A DNA stretch of 43,866 nucleotides, taken from NCBI GenBank assembly GCA_033557835.1, contig JAWQRO010000298.1, positions 1 through 43,866 on the forward strand, in the 5' to 3' direction. Positions 21,430-32,686 of the stretch are shown here, in pieces. Source of the DNA: Helochares maculicollis (Eukaryota > Arthropoda > Insecta > Coleoptera > Hydrophilidae). Below the pieces are notes generated by a model. The model saw only the letters and a program-made list of their open reading frames with translations. It was not told the origin of the DNA and ran no database searches. Positions within the stretch are counted from its first letter, which is position 1; each line of letters opens with the position of its first letter. The position numbers were made by a program, and so were the translations under genes.

Positions 21430-22900
21430 CACATTGTAGAATGCCAAAGACTAAACTAGCACAAAGACAAATTGATGATATCACGATATCTCTACAACTT
21501 GGAATAGAAATCTTATTACTTAAACGAAACTTATTTCATAACTAAATAATACTTCTCAATACTTTACTACACATTGCATTCTACTAACCACACGGACAAA
21601 AATGCCCACGTTGAAATAGCTATACTAATACAATTTACACGTATCTACTAAAAACCTACAAAACTATGAAAAACCTCCTAGCGTCGACACGCAAGCCAAA
21701 TGATCCAAAAAAATTACTGGACCTACCAGCCTTATTTGTTACCTGTGGTATGTCATCCACTTACACAGAAATAGTATCTACTTATAATTTAACATTGGAT
21801 CACACACCAATAAGAGAACGTTCACCACAAAAATAATGAGCATTGAAAAAATTATGCAACACAAAACCGGATCAGAATAAATACTATATAGGGAAGAAAT
21901 TCAGAGAAAAAATGCCTAAGCGTGAGTTTGCTGAACTACGAGAAAGTCGAAGATTCAACTAAAAGACTAATAAAAATTATACAACATAGTCCAAAACATG
22001 CTACTTATAATTTTTAAGAGCAAACATGTATCCAGAATACCCCAAATAGAAATAAAGAAAACGATTGCTGACAAAAAAGCTCGAGTAAAATGGCAGCCAA
22101 GCCATAATTCAAGTGACTACAATCAACAAAGCAAAAAAATTAAAATAAAACTAAAACAAATTCTATAGCTTTTCTGAGTACATAAATAATTTAAATCGAT
22201 ATGATACAATATTGTAGCTAATCAAATTCTTACAAAAGCTATTAAAATCAACTCTACCCATACGAATAAAAGTACCAAATGTAGATTCATGTGCCAAAAC
22301 ACCATCAACAGCACACAAGGTTATCAATCAATAAAGCTAATAAGATCTAAAAAGTTTAAGAAATAAATCTATTTCCTAAACATCATCGTATGCTTTATAA
22401 AATCGGTCATTTATTTCCTAAATCATACTACACACTGGTTAAAGCTTACTTTGCGGATAGACAGTTTCGCACAAGGATAAATAGAGCAACTTCTTAATTT
22501 TATTATATTTAATCTAGTCCTCTTCAGAAAAGCGTTCTGAGCGACACTATACTTAACATTCACGTCCGATCTGCCAAAATTTTGCAGATAATACGTCTAT
22601 CCTGGTACCCCACAAAGATACTATTATAGAATCAAATAAGCGATAATAAATCCCAACACAAAATGTTCACATTAAGAAAAGAACTATGTCCACCTGCATT
22701 TATAAACAACATAGAAATATATACGAGAAGAGTAAAATACTTGGGTATCCATCTAAACACTAGACTGGACTAAAGGGAGTACATAGATAAAATGTCAACA
22801 AGTCGACTTGAAGATGACAGAACTGAACTAGTTACTGAGAGGAAAATCGAAAATGTAACTCAAAGTCCAAATATAAGTGTTCAAAAAATCGCTACAAAGT
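21430..22900 (+). mobile_element. Jockey-clade non-LTR retrotransposon, ORF2 relic
   Basis: ORF2 of this clade encodes an APE-type endonuclease and a reverse transcriptase. Pieces appear in order on the plus strand. An endonuclease start is near 21440 (NAKD, then LAQRQIDDITIS). A C-terminal endonuclease piece from the ATG at 21666 reads KPNDPKKLLDLPALFVTCG, then YTEIVSTYNLTLDHTPI. The linker reads PQIEIKKTIADKKARVKWQ. RT pieces are FPKSYYTLVKAYFADRQFRT (about 22410-22480), FADNTS at 22581, and TRRVKYLGIHLNTRLD near 22720. The endonuclease SDH motif reads LDH and the RT FADD motif reads FADN, so both active sites are lost, and stops and shifts are frequent. No poly(A) end or target duplication was recognised. 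Confidence 0.82.
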
Positions 22901-24080
22901 AATAAGCATCAAATAAATAGCAAACACACATACATTCATTACTTCAATTGCTAGCACAGGAATGAAACAACAGAAATCCAAGGAAACACTCGCCAATCGT
23001 CCTGAATTAAGGTAGTAGAGGTCTCAATGGCGAAACCTCATCGGGATAAAGAAAGTACACTGCATAGTTCTTATGTTACTAGAATAGCTTATAGATAAAA
23101 TTTCTGGTTGCTGTTAAATGAATATAAAACAAATATATTACTCGAAAGTTTTCTCTTTCGCTTCTAGTTATGGACACTTGGTACCCATTAGTATTTGAAA
23201 TCAGTTGTCTATTTTTTGGCAATTCTCGAAAAGCTATTGCGTCTAAGTAGCAAGGAGAGCCATAAAATATTTAGGTGCTAAACAATTGATAAAAACCAAA
23301 AATAAAACATTCAAAGGAAGGATGCGGGCTCGAAAATTTACCCAGTTTCTATATCATAACTAAAGAAAAATGACCGTTCTTTATTTGATTCCATTTGATA
23401 AAACTTGCTAGGTCGTGCTAACTTGATGGCGCATCATTCGTCATTTTGAGTTTGAGTTCACCCTACCGCCCACCCAAATCCTCCCAAGTAGAAACTTTTA
23501 TAAACTCGAGACTTGTGATTTCTTTTTACTTAATCTGGTTGTGGAAACAAATGGTCTCCAATCTTACGAGGATCTTTTCAACTGGATTGACGCAGAACAT
23601 TCAATTATGCAAAGTTACACCAAACAGCAAGACGAGTGATGTTTATTGTGTACACAACAGTTTCATTGAAGTGACATTTTCATGACCATCCTCATGTAAC
23701 AAGGCTTGATTTGTATTCAACGAAAATTGATTGACGGAAGCTATGAATTTTGGAAAACCATGAATAATGATTTGGGGATGATTAATTACGCCCAGAAGGG
23801 GTAAGTTGGTTGAGGATAGTTAAATTCGAAGCAACACATCCTCTATTGTAATCAAACCTATCACATTATTTGCATTTCATAACAAACTCAGCGTCACCTC
23901 TTACTGTTTGTAGTATTTTTCTCTCGTTGATTGACATTCACGCTTGAGAAAATGGCTTATGAAGTCTACATTTTCCCTTCCGCTTTTTATGGATGGTAAC
24001 GGAAAAGTATGAATTCGTGTTTGACATAAAGCACTTTCATGTTTATAAAGTTAAAACTAAGTTTCAATAAGCTAACATGC
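22901..24080. other. Non-coding DNA after the LINE relic
   Basis: The first part (to about 23000) may be the decayed C-terminus of the Jockey-type ORF2. Around 23440-23900 the sequence is less AT-rich, with a 79-codon frame (23446-23685). A following stretch reads IMIWG on the plus strand, recalling the MVWG motif of Tc1 transposases, but no supporting motifs are found. No gene can be assigned. Confidence 0.4.
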
Positions 24081-25060
24081 TTTCTGCTAGGAAAGATTGA
24101 TGGACTTCCTCAATACCTTTCGTTACACGCTTGAGTACCAACGCCTCTCACCCGTTCACTTTCTACTTAAAATCTAAAAATAAGAAGCTCGGAAGTTAGC
24201 TTCCACCCATTGAATGCTCAACCAAGAAAATAATGCACGTATCTTCTCTATAACATCCGCATACATCTGTCACAAGGCGCCGCCGACATAATCGGAAACC
24301 TTGACAAATCTGTTTGCGTTACTGTATACATAAGAAAGAGCTGTATATACACACGTAAGAGTAGGTATCAAACTATCAGGAAAAGTTCTCGGGCTTTTAC
24401 AGCCTGTTCCACCCGGGGGCTTCGGTTACCCCACGTTCCTCTTCCTTGCCATAGACACTCTTCGCGCCCCGGGGCGAAATATCGCAAATATTGTGCGGTT
24501 GAAGGGTGCCCTAGAAATGGATTTCCAACGGAATTCCGTAAAACCCATGCAAAGGGGCGCCCTCTCAAAAAGTGGCGGAAAACGGTGCGACTCCAAGAGG
24601 AAATAAATTAAAGGGAAAGGACTAATCGAATGCGGGTAAAATCCGTATGCGACGACGACACATGTTCCAACAGCCCTCCAGAAATTCCTTCCATAAATAT
24701 AAAGCAGTCTAGTTTTAGACTTGATAAATGTGATGCTATACATTTATTCCATAGGAAGTAATGCCTCAAAAATTGCGACTAATTTATCTCCATCCAGGGC
24801 GCAGTTCTAGAATTGGATAGAACTTCTCAAGCGTCTTCTTGTCTCCGCACCTAGTTTGGAAACTTTTATCTAATTTAAATACCGTCGAAAATCACTGATA
24901 ATCTTGCCAATCTATTCCAACCTTAAGTCATAAATTTCTAGCCGAACAAAAGCTCTTAAGAAGCTACTTAAAACTTTGTTCGGAAAGTAAACATACATCT
25001 TGTCTGGAGATTTTATCTCGTAGGGTCGCCTAAGAATGAAGGACAATGATGGAACTAAAA
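24081..25060. promoter_or_regulatory. CpG-rich block with strong palindromes
   Basis: The most GC-rich part, about 24400-24700, contains perfect palindromes at 24465-24476 (CGCCCCGGGGCG) and 24528-24539 (ACGGAATTCCGT), and many CG dinucleotides. Two overlapping minus-strand frames (105 and 66 codons, 24368-24743) share the sequence in different registers and have no domain, so they look compositional. Regulatory function or an untranslated exon is the likely explanation. Confidence 0.4.
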
Positions 25061-28000
25061 TCTGTTCGCTATGTTTACACTGCGATCAAAAAATCGATCA
25101 CAGCTACAATATCTCTTTATTATTAATTCACTTTGTTCATCTTAACCTTTCGACTTCAACTAGCAATGTATTGCTAAAAAATTATATCCATCATGTCTAC
25201 ATTATGCTCAAACATTGTGATAATACAAAAAATCTAACTCATTGTAGTTATCGTTATTCAAATTAAATCACAAGAATGCACAATTTAATTGATATGATTT
25301 TCGAATATCTTTATAATTTATTGTAGGATCCTTTTTTGGTTTATAAACTCTAATGATATAATTAAAATGTTCTGAGAGCCTAATGAATTATATGCTCTTG
25401 TTAAGACTATCTGAACATTTAGAAAAGTTCAGATTTAGAATATCAAGGGACAGTAAAATATGAGCAATATGAGTAATTGTTTAAACTCATCTGAATAACC
25501 AGCTGCTATGCGTAACATATTTTAAAAGTTTTAAAATAATTTACTATTTTCGTTAAAAATTTTGGAGTAAAATACATGGGTATGATAAACATATTTAAAA
25601 AATTGGCTTATATTGTTTCAGTGTGAATTAAAAATTTCAAAATATGGAAACGTTAAAGAGTATAAATTCTAGATATTTGAATCTGTAATCTTAATTGATT
25701 TATCCAAAAACCATTCAGTTTCATTATTTTATAATTCTGTAAGCTTGTTCTTGACTGGAATATTCGATTCTGCAGTTTTAAATTTTTGATCCTTCAATTC
25801 TGTGTTTTCAATCCTAATGTTACAGTTTTACTTGTAATACCTTAATGTGGATATTTCATTATTGAGACCTTGAACTTTTGTTTGTCAAAATTGAATCATG
25901 TTTGATTTTAAGTTTTTGACTGTAAGATCTCTATCTGCTATACTATGTTGCGATAGTTGCATCTAATTTAATTAAATCTATGAGTAAACCAGTAAAGTAT
26001 AGTTTTAATTTAGAGTTTACAATTTTAAATAGACATTTTACGTTGTGCATATGAATGATAAGCAGAAACACTACAAGCTTTTAAGCAAGCTGTCAACAAT
26101 TCATGTCGATTAATCTATTACATTTTCTATGCTTTTTAAATCACTCTTAGTCAGGTTTATTTTCAATAAACTCTTAATTTTGCAATGATTGCGCTGACTC
26201 GCAATAATGCTAATGAAATTCTTACTATTTTCGCTAATTTCTAATGGCAAAATTGATTCTTAACATATTTCTTATTTCAAAGATTTATAAACATCATTAT
26301 AAATAAACCACAAATATTTTAAATGGCATTAAAAATTGATAAAATATGGGGGCACTGAAAATGATCTCTTTCAATTTTGAAAGTTTCATATTAAATAGGC
26401 TTCGGAATAAAAAACAAATAAATAAGTTTTGGATTTATACTAATATTAATCTGAATAAGTAGGTTATGTATAACGAAATACCAGAGGTGCGACTTTATTA
26501 GCATATCTTTGAATTTTTGGTTATTATTATACGCTTTGAAAAACTAATACTTTTGTAAGAATAGAATTAAGTGCATGTAAGCACGAGAAACTTGGAAGAA
26601 ATTATGAAAATCGAGGTCAAATTGAATTATGACTAAAACATTTTGTCCAAACCTATTCGCAAATAATTTAAATACAGTTATCTAGTTAGCAAGTCAAGTT
26701 TTGGATAGATGACAATCGGATTGATTACCCATTAATGATGAAAAATTTCGAAATTATTACTACAATTTTTAAACAACAATGAATTTAGACACAAGTTTTT
26801 GGGGGCGTTTTTGTGATGTATACTATATCTACTATTTGTGTATATTTCAATTTGTGGTATGTTTAAGCAAATAACTCTTTTGACCTCAACTTTTATTTAA
26901 ATTAATATTAAAATTGCAAAATAAAATATGTTATCCATAAGAAATGGAAATTCTTTAAAATTTACCATAATGTTGGTCTAAGAGTGTATGAGTGTGAAAG
27001 CACACATTGATCATAAGAATATAAAATATTTGTCTAGGGAATGGTGAGTGAAGATAAGTTTCTAGGAATGCTATTTCACTAAGTCATTTATAAAACTTGT
27101 ATTTGTACATAAATTGTTTAAATTTTTCAACGACTTTTCCCTCATTTCATAGGGTAGGTGAATTCTATCAGAAATAGTCCACAAATAATTCATACTCAAC
27201 TATAGTTGATGTCATTTTCGGGCAGCTATTAAAACATAACCTCGTCAAAATTTCTTTCCTGAACTTGTATCCGGTTATTCTTTTAAGAAATAACATAATG
27301 AGGGTGTAGCATACGAGATTTTTTTACATAAATACGAGTTTTGGATATTTTGAAATATATCTTCATTAAATTGAAATTCATTGCATATTTTATCTCAAAT
27401 TAACCAGCAAGAAAAGCGACTGTCTTATCTTTAAACTACATAATTTTGGAGTCTGTATGTTGACCTTGCTTTTTAGTATGTTATCCTTTATCATTGACTG
27501 AGGTCCAGAAATTTTTCATTTCTGATGTCTTTACCGGAATTTGAATTTCTAAGTTTTATTCTATACTTTTGGATTTATAATTCTATTACTTTAAGGACTC
27601 AATCTCGTATTTGGATCCTAAGAATTTGTGTTTCCTATCTTGGAACTTTAAGGTTTATTATTTTCAATTACAGATTTTTGATTTAGTACAAGTTTTAATT
27701 GTAATAGTAGTCTTCTGAATTGTTCATTCCAAAATCTTGATTCCGGTGCTATAATTTTGAGCTCCCAATCTTGGTAATTTATGTTCTAATAGGAGTTTTT
27801 TACTTTTAATTCTAATTGAAAACTGTCATGAAATTTCTATATCTGAAGAATATATAGTAATTGTTTTGATCGATCTAACCTTCCTCATTTCCATAATTTT
27901 TTAAATGTATCCAATATCGAAAAGTTTGGAATGGATTCAATGTTTAAAAATTTTCCCAACATTCTGTAATAATATACTTTTATTTTAGTTTTACTGACTT

Positions 28001-29200
28001 ATTTTATGAGAATCTAATTTTTATATGATTTGCATTATAGAAGATTCCTTTTCCAACATTTAAAACAGATGCAAGTTGGCATCGCTAACTCCACTAGTAT
28101 TAAAATGTTGTGCTTCTTGAGCATCGTTCCAAGATTTAAACCGTTTGTGCCGTAATTGCCAATTAACGCACTACATTCTACACAGTTAACTGAACACACT
28201 AAGCCTAAAATTGAGCAATTCATTTATTGATAAAACAGTTATAACTGCATTTAAATCCCAAATTCAAAAGTGTTACAATATTAATCAATGTCAGAATTCA
28301 TATGTCCCGATAAATGCAATAACCCCAGTTTCTATAATAAATTAGTATTTTTAAAATTTAAAATTTTCATCGATAAATACTAAACTCTTAAATTTTGACT
28401 CTGTAAGTTTAAATTTGACATAAATCCTTGGGAAGTTAACTATTTTATTGAATATGATACATTTTTACATTTCGTTCAACATTATTTTATGTAGTATATC
28501 TATGTTCTACATGTATGTAAATATAAAATATTTTTCTTTATTTTTAAAAAGGAAACTTAATGCTAGTTTTCTCATATGTAACAACAACAGTGTTTGAAAT
28601 AGTGCTACCGCTATGAAACCACCTATCACTCCGTTATGGAGAGAGTTGCCGAAAAATGTCCTAACATGAATTTATTTGCCTTTAAGGAAGAATAAACATA
28701 ATTCAGTCCTTATTGATTGCAATAATGAATTTGAGATAAATATTTTCCTATAAAAGATAAAACTCCCCCAATTTTGCAAATCCAATTTTTTTAAAATTGA
28801 ACAAATATAGCTAATACGTCTTGCCACAGTCACAAAGTACTCAATGAGTAGTAAAGTACTAAATTATTATAATACTACAAGATGAATTTACAAATAGAAA
28901 TTGGTTCAAATTCGATTAAGTCGCAGGAACTACATTATGTAAGATGAACTTTCTTAAGCCATTGCATGTCTGCATCATCTTCTATTACATTAACCTTCTT
29001 TGGTACATATATAATACTTTGTTGATATAGGATATTTAATAAATGTTGCCACAACACACTAAGTAAATATATAAGTCGAACCCTTGCCCTCGTACCCTTA
29101 TCAAGGATATCTAAGATTCTCCCTTTAAACATCGTGTCCGCTTTCATTATTCCGTCATAAAGCAACATAGTATACACTGAAAACATAACATCTCCTTTAT
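25061..29200. other. AT-rich non-coding DNA
   Basis: I recognise no gene across about 4.1 kb. Two tracts, about 25660-25960 and 27430-27850, have a degenerate short-period pattern described separately. The 62-codon (28035-28223) and 83-codon (28935-29186) minus-strand frames have no recognisable motif. Confidence 0.5.
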
Positions 29201-30660
29201 TTCAGTTGCAATTCTAGGCGGCCAGAAATTTGATAAATTTTCACTTTCTCCAGCTTCATCTGTGATAAATACTCATGTAACGATGAAAGTCTAGTAAGGA
29301 TTCCAAGAGCCACGAGCGGATTGCTGCTAAGGGTTTCATTACCTCCAGAACTTCAATATCTCTCTCGCAGTATCAGATGAGCACCGTATAGTCGCAATAC
29401 TCATAACAAATGAGTTTATAATAAAAGACGTTAGAGATGGAGCTCTTTAATATCCCAACCAGGCAATTCTCCGATTTTACTTTCGATATCCCAACTCGAC
29501 CCGAGCTTTATCGAAATCTCTTTGTTTTATTTTAATTGGTTTCTGGGTATGCGGTTGTGGAAATTTCTATGCCGCTTCTTTTCCAAGAGGCAATTTCGAA
29601 AGAGAGCATGGGCGTAAAATACTAAGCAAAATAAATTTTGTTTAACGTCGTCTACATCTAATATGGAAAATTACATTTAGGGCATTTAATAAAACTGGAC
29701 TTACAATAAAGCTCGGTACAGGCTGAAACGGCTATGCGATAAATTGATGTGAATTAATAATATTCAGTGTCGAATAGAAAACAATAGTATTCGATAAGGC
29801 GTACATAAGGATATGCCGGCTCCGTGTTCGAAAAAGCATTAAAACGAGAAAAACAGCGCCAAAACATGATAAAAGGAAGCCGGTTGAGAAGTTTCCAGTG
29901 CCCCAATCTTGTATTGTGAAAGCTATACGTCTTTTCAGCGAATGCTCTTGATAGGTATCTGTAAGTTTGAATTGCTTTCGGGATAAAAAGAACTGAATGG
30001 AGAACGGGAATTTGAACGGGTTGAAATGAAAATTGTCAATTTCGCCTTGTATTAAAACAGATTTCAACTGGTCCTATAAAACAAAATTTAGATAAACATA
30101 GTCATTATATTTGTTCTACTGTTGCTGTTTTTTGCTCACGATAAAAACTTCTGTTCATAAAAAAACACTAACTTATGCAAACATCACTGAGGCGAGACTC
30201 GTCCATCAACTAGGCGTAATGCCCACATATTTATCTGAGGAAGGAAATCCACTAACTCAACGATGCTTCGGCGACATCTCAACCCAAACCATCCCAACTT
30301 CAGCCAGCTGAGCCGCAGACACGTCGATATAATATCATTTAAAATGTGTATACATAGATATACAGAATCACTTCGGGCCTACAGAGAGGACCTAAATTCT
30401 GCTGTTATTGTGTCACAAGACGCATAAGATGGCGCCATCTGCAGACGGACTGGGGCATTCTGGCAGAATCCTGGCGCCTGGTGACGTCATTTCATGCGTC
30501 TTCCGGCGAAGCATGCATCATTTACGCGGATTTGTATCCGACCGACGACCCCTTTCGAAGTACCCTACACATGTATTTAACAGTGAGCACGCAAAGTGTA
30601 ACCACAAACAGGGATCCTGCATGGGCTGCTGGTTCGCTGGCTTGCTAATTTAATTATAAT
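29201..30660. promoter_or_regulatory. Long GC-richer block, candidate regulatory DNA
   Basis: About 1.4 kb with clearly higher G+C than its flanks. A 111-codon minus-strand frame (29732-30067) has one hydrophobic run (GFLLSCFGAVFLVLMLF) but no family resemblance; plus-strand frames of 66 and 81 codons are equally unassigned. The right end has a cluster of palindromic sites at 30417-30502. It lies about 5 kb upstream of the cpx coding exon and could be an enhancer, an alternative promoter or an untranslated exon. Confidence 0.35.
30417..30502. promoter_or_regulatory. Nested palindrome cluster with CRE-like and YY1/PHO-like sites
   Basis: AAGACGCAT at 30417-30425 is repeated inverted at 30494-30502. 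Inside lie the perfect 14-bp palindrome AGATGGCGCCATCT (30427-30440), which holds two opposed GCCAT cores typical of YY1/Pleiohomeotic sites, a second GGCGCC at 30473-30478, and TGACGTCA (30482-30489), the consensus CREB/ATF octamer. ATTCTGGCAGAAT between them is also palindromic. Confidence 0.5.
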
Positions 30661-32600
30661 TGGATTTAAAGCATGTCACTGTTATATACTCTGATGGTAG
30701 AATTGAATGGTTTCGTTAACACGCATGATAAATCTACGTCATTTTATCTTTGTGAAGTGAGATGGTGCCGATCTTCACCCTCTCAAGAGCTCTCATCCTG
30801 AGAATTCTAATACTAAACACTTTAATTAATTATCCCTATAATATGAAAACTAGTAATCAAAATCTTAGTATTAAACACATTACTTCACAATAAACGAATG
30901 CAGACATTATTATTTTGAGGGCATGTCAGAATCTTCCCTGATAATTTCAATATTGCACATTTTTGGCCAAAAACTATCTTTGAAAACTAATTTTGAGCGT
31001 GAACATTTTAATTTACGACAAACTGTGATTTTGTTATTATCGTCCAGTAACAAACTGTAATTCGTTTCAGGGAAAATTGAGTAGAAAACAATATAATTTA
31101 CCATCGACAACAAATCAATTAATAATTTATTAAGTTTGGTTCTGAAATTAGGGCGCTGACTAGCGGCCTCCGCCCCACTCGCTTGGCTCAAAAATAGGTA
31201 TTTAATTTTCATGCATTCTGGGTATATGCCTATATTTCGGGTAATCAATAACTGCGCCCTTGGCAAGAACATCCTGTGAAGTACATAACTTGGCTTTTTC
31301 AATTTTCCTGGCTACTTTTAATAAAGTGCTTATTAGTGACAGCTTTATTCACTGTCGAGTTTTTAATTTGTGAAATTCTAATTGCGTCCTAATGTGGAAA
31401 TAAAATTTAGAAAAGTACTCATTTTATAAAAGCTAAATTCTTTTGGATCTTCTTATTTTATATATCCACGCTAAATTATAACTTTGCACTATTACAAAAC
31501 ACATGCTTAAAACACAAGTAGTTTTTAGTTTTTATAACGAATGTGTCTCACTTATATTCTAATTTATATCATAGATAAAGGCTAGTAACTTTTGCCTTAC
31601 TAACATGTTCTTGCTACGGTTTTCAAAAAAGCTACTACGTGCGAGTAATATATCTCTCTATTATACACCACTACATATTTTCTACTTGTATTTCAGAAGG
31701 CGTCATTTGTAATGCAGATTAGCTAGTAAGCCTAATTTTAGAATTCTTCACTTGGCGTAAAGATATACGTTCATTATTATTATTACACGAACTCTCTGAC
31801 GTGTTTCAGATTAGTCATTTATGTTCCAGAAGAAGTAATTTACAACTCGAATTGCTTATTTGTATTTCTAGGAGTGCCGATTGATACAACCATGAATAAG
31901 TTAATTTAGAATTTCTGGAATTGAAGCTTATTGACAGCTAATAAACAAATACATTTGTAGAATTAAATAGAATATTCTACTAAAAATATTAATATGGATA
32001 TCTTCAAAACGGCAATTCGAGTGTTCTAGAACTGTGCGCTGATATCAATTGTAAGTGGTAAGTCTGATCATAAGTGTCAGGTCAACTTGCTACTAAAATC
32101 ATTAAAAAAGAAGTGTTCCTACACATCCTACATTATTTTATTTCCGTTATAACTTTCAATATATTTTATAAGATTAGGAAAATATTTAAATAGTATTAAT
32201 CACGAATTTTTGTTGAATTATAACAACAGATTTTTTCTCATTATAAGTATATTATTTAAGCTCATCAAAGTTTGAACTATATTTTATTTTAAGATATGTC
32301 AAGTTGAGTGGCTTGCAAACCAGCGTTCTTGACTGTTTGATTGCTTCTGATCCTCATATAAACTATGAGCTAATTTATTTCATAGCAATAGACTTCAATG
32401 GTGAATCTGCAACAAATTATTTGTTTACCTTGCTAACAAATTAATTCGTTAATTCATCATTGCTCTATGAAATGAGTAACGAAGCTTTTACAATTATTCT
32501 TAATGTTTTTATACTTTATTAGAATACGTACACTTTATAAATCTATGTGAATCAAGTAAATTGATGACTTACAAGAATCGACTGCTAAACTTATTCCTCA
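30661..32600. other. Non-coding DNA with an unassigned 130-codon frame
   Basis: The minus-strand frame at 30910-31302 (130 codons) is the longest Met-initiated frame outside transposon relics. Its predicted protein is Leu/Ile/Lys/Ser-rich, with no signal peptide, no clear membrane segment and no motif I know. It extends out of the GC-richer block, so chance is possible. The rest of the interval is AT-rich and featureless. Confidence 0.3.
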
Positions 32601-32604
32601 AAAA

Positions 32605-32686
32605 CGAACCTAAGATTATACAAAATCTTAAATGTAAGAAACAAAGTATTTATTGTTTCTTACATTTAAGATTTTAATCGTGTTCG
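32605..32686. ncRNA. Stem-loop with perfect 23-bp stem, miRNA-precursor-like candidate
   Basis: Arm 32622-32644 (AAAATCTTAAATGTAAGAAA plus CAA) is the exact complement of 32653-32675, with an 8-base loop AGTATTTA. Outside the core, GATT/AATC (32614-32617 with 32676-32679) and CGAAC/GTTCG (32605-32609 with 32682-32686) add pairs across a bulge and an internal loop, giving an 82-nt hairpin. The size and bulged base fit a miRNA precursor, but a perfect core stem is also typical of young inverted duplications, and I match neither arm to a known miRNA. Confidence 0.35.

Noticed and set aside
23700..23900. Tc1-type transposase relic on the plus strand
   Set aside because: Only an IMIWG stretch resembles the MVWG motif; neither the DNDPKH nor the SPDLNPIE motif is found downstream.
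24368..24743. Minus-strand frames of 105 and 66 codons as genes
   Set aside because: Both lie in the GC peak, overlap in conflicting frames and have no motif or splice context.
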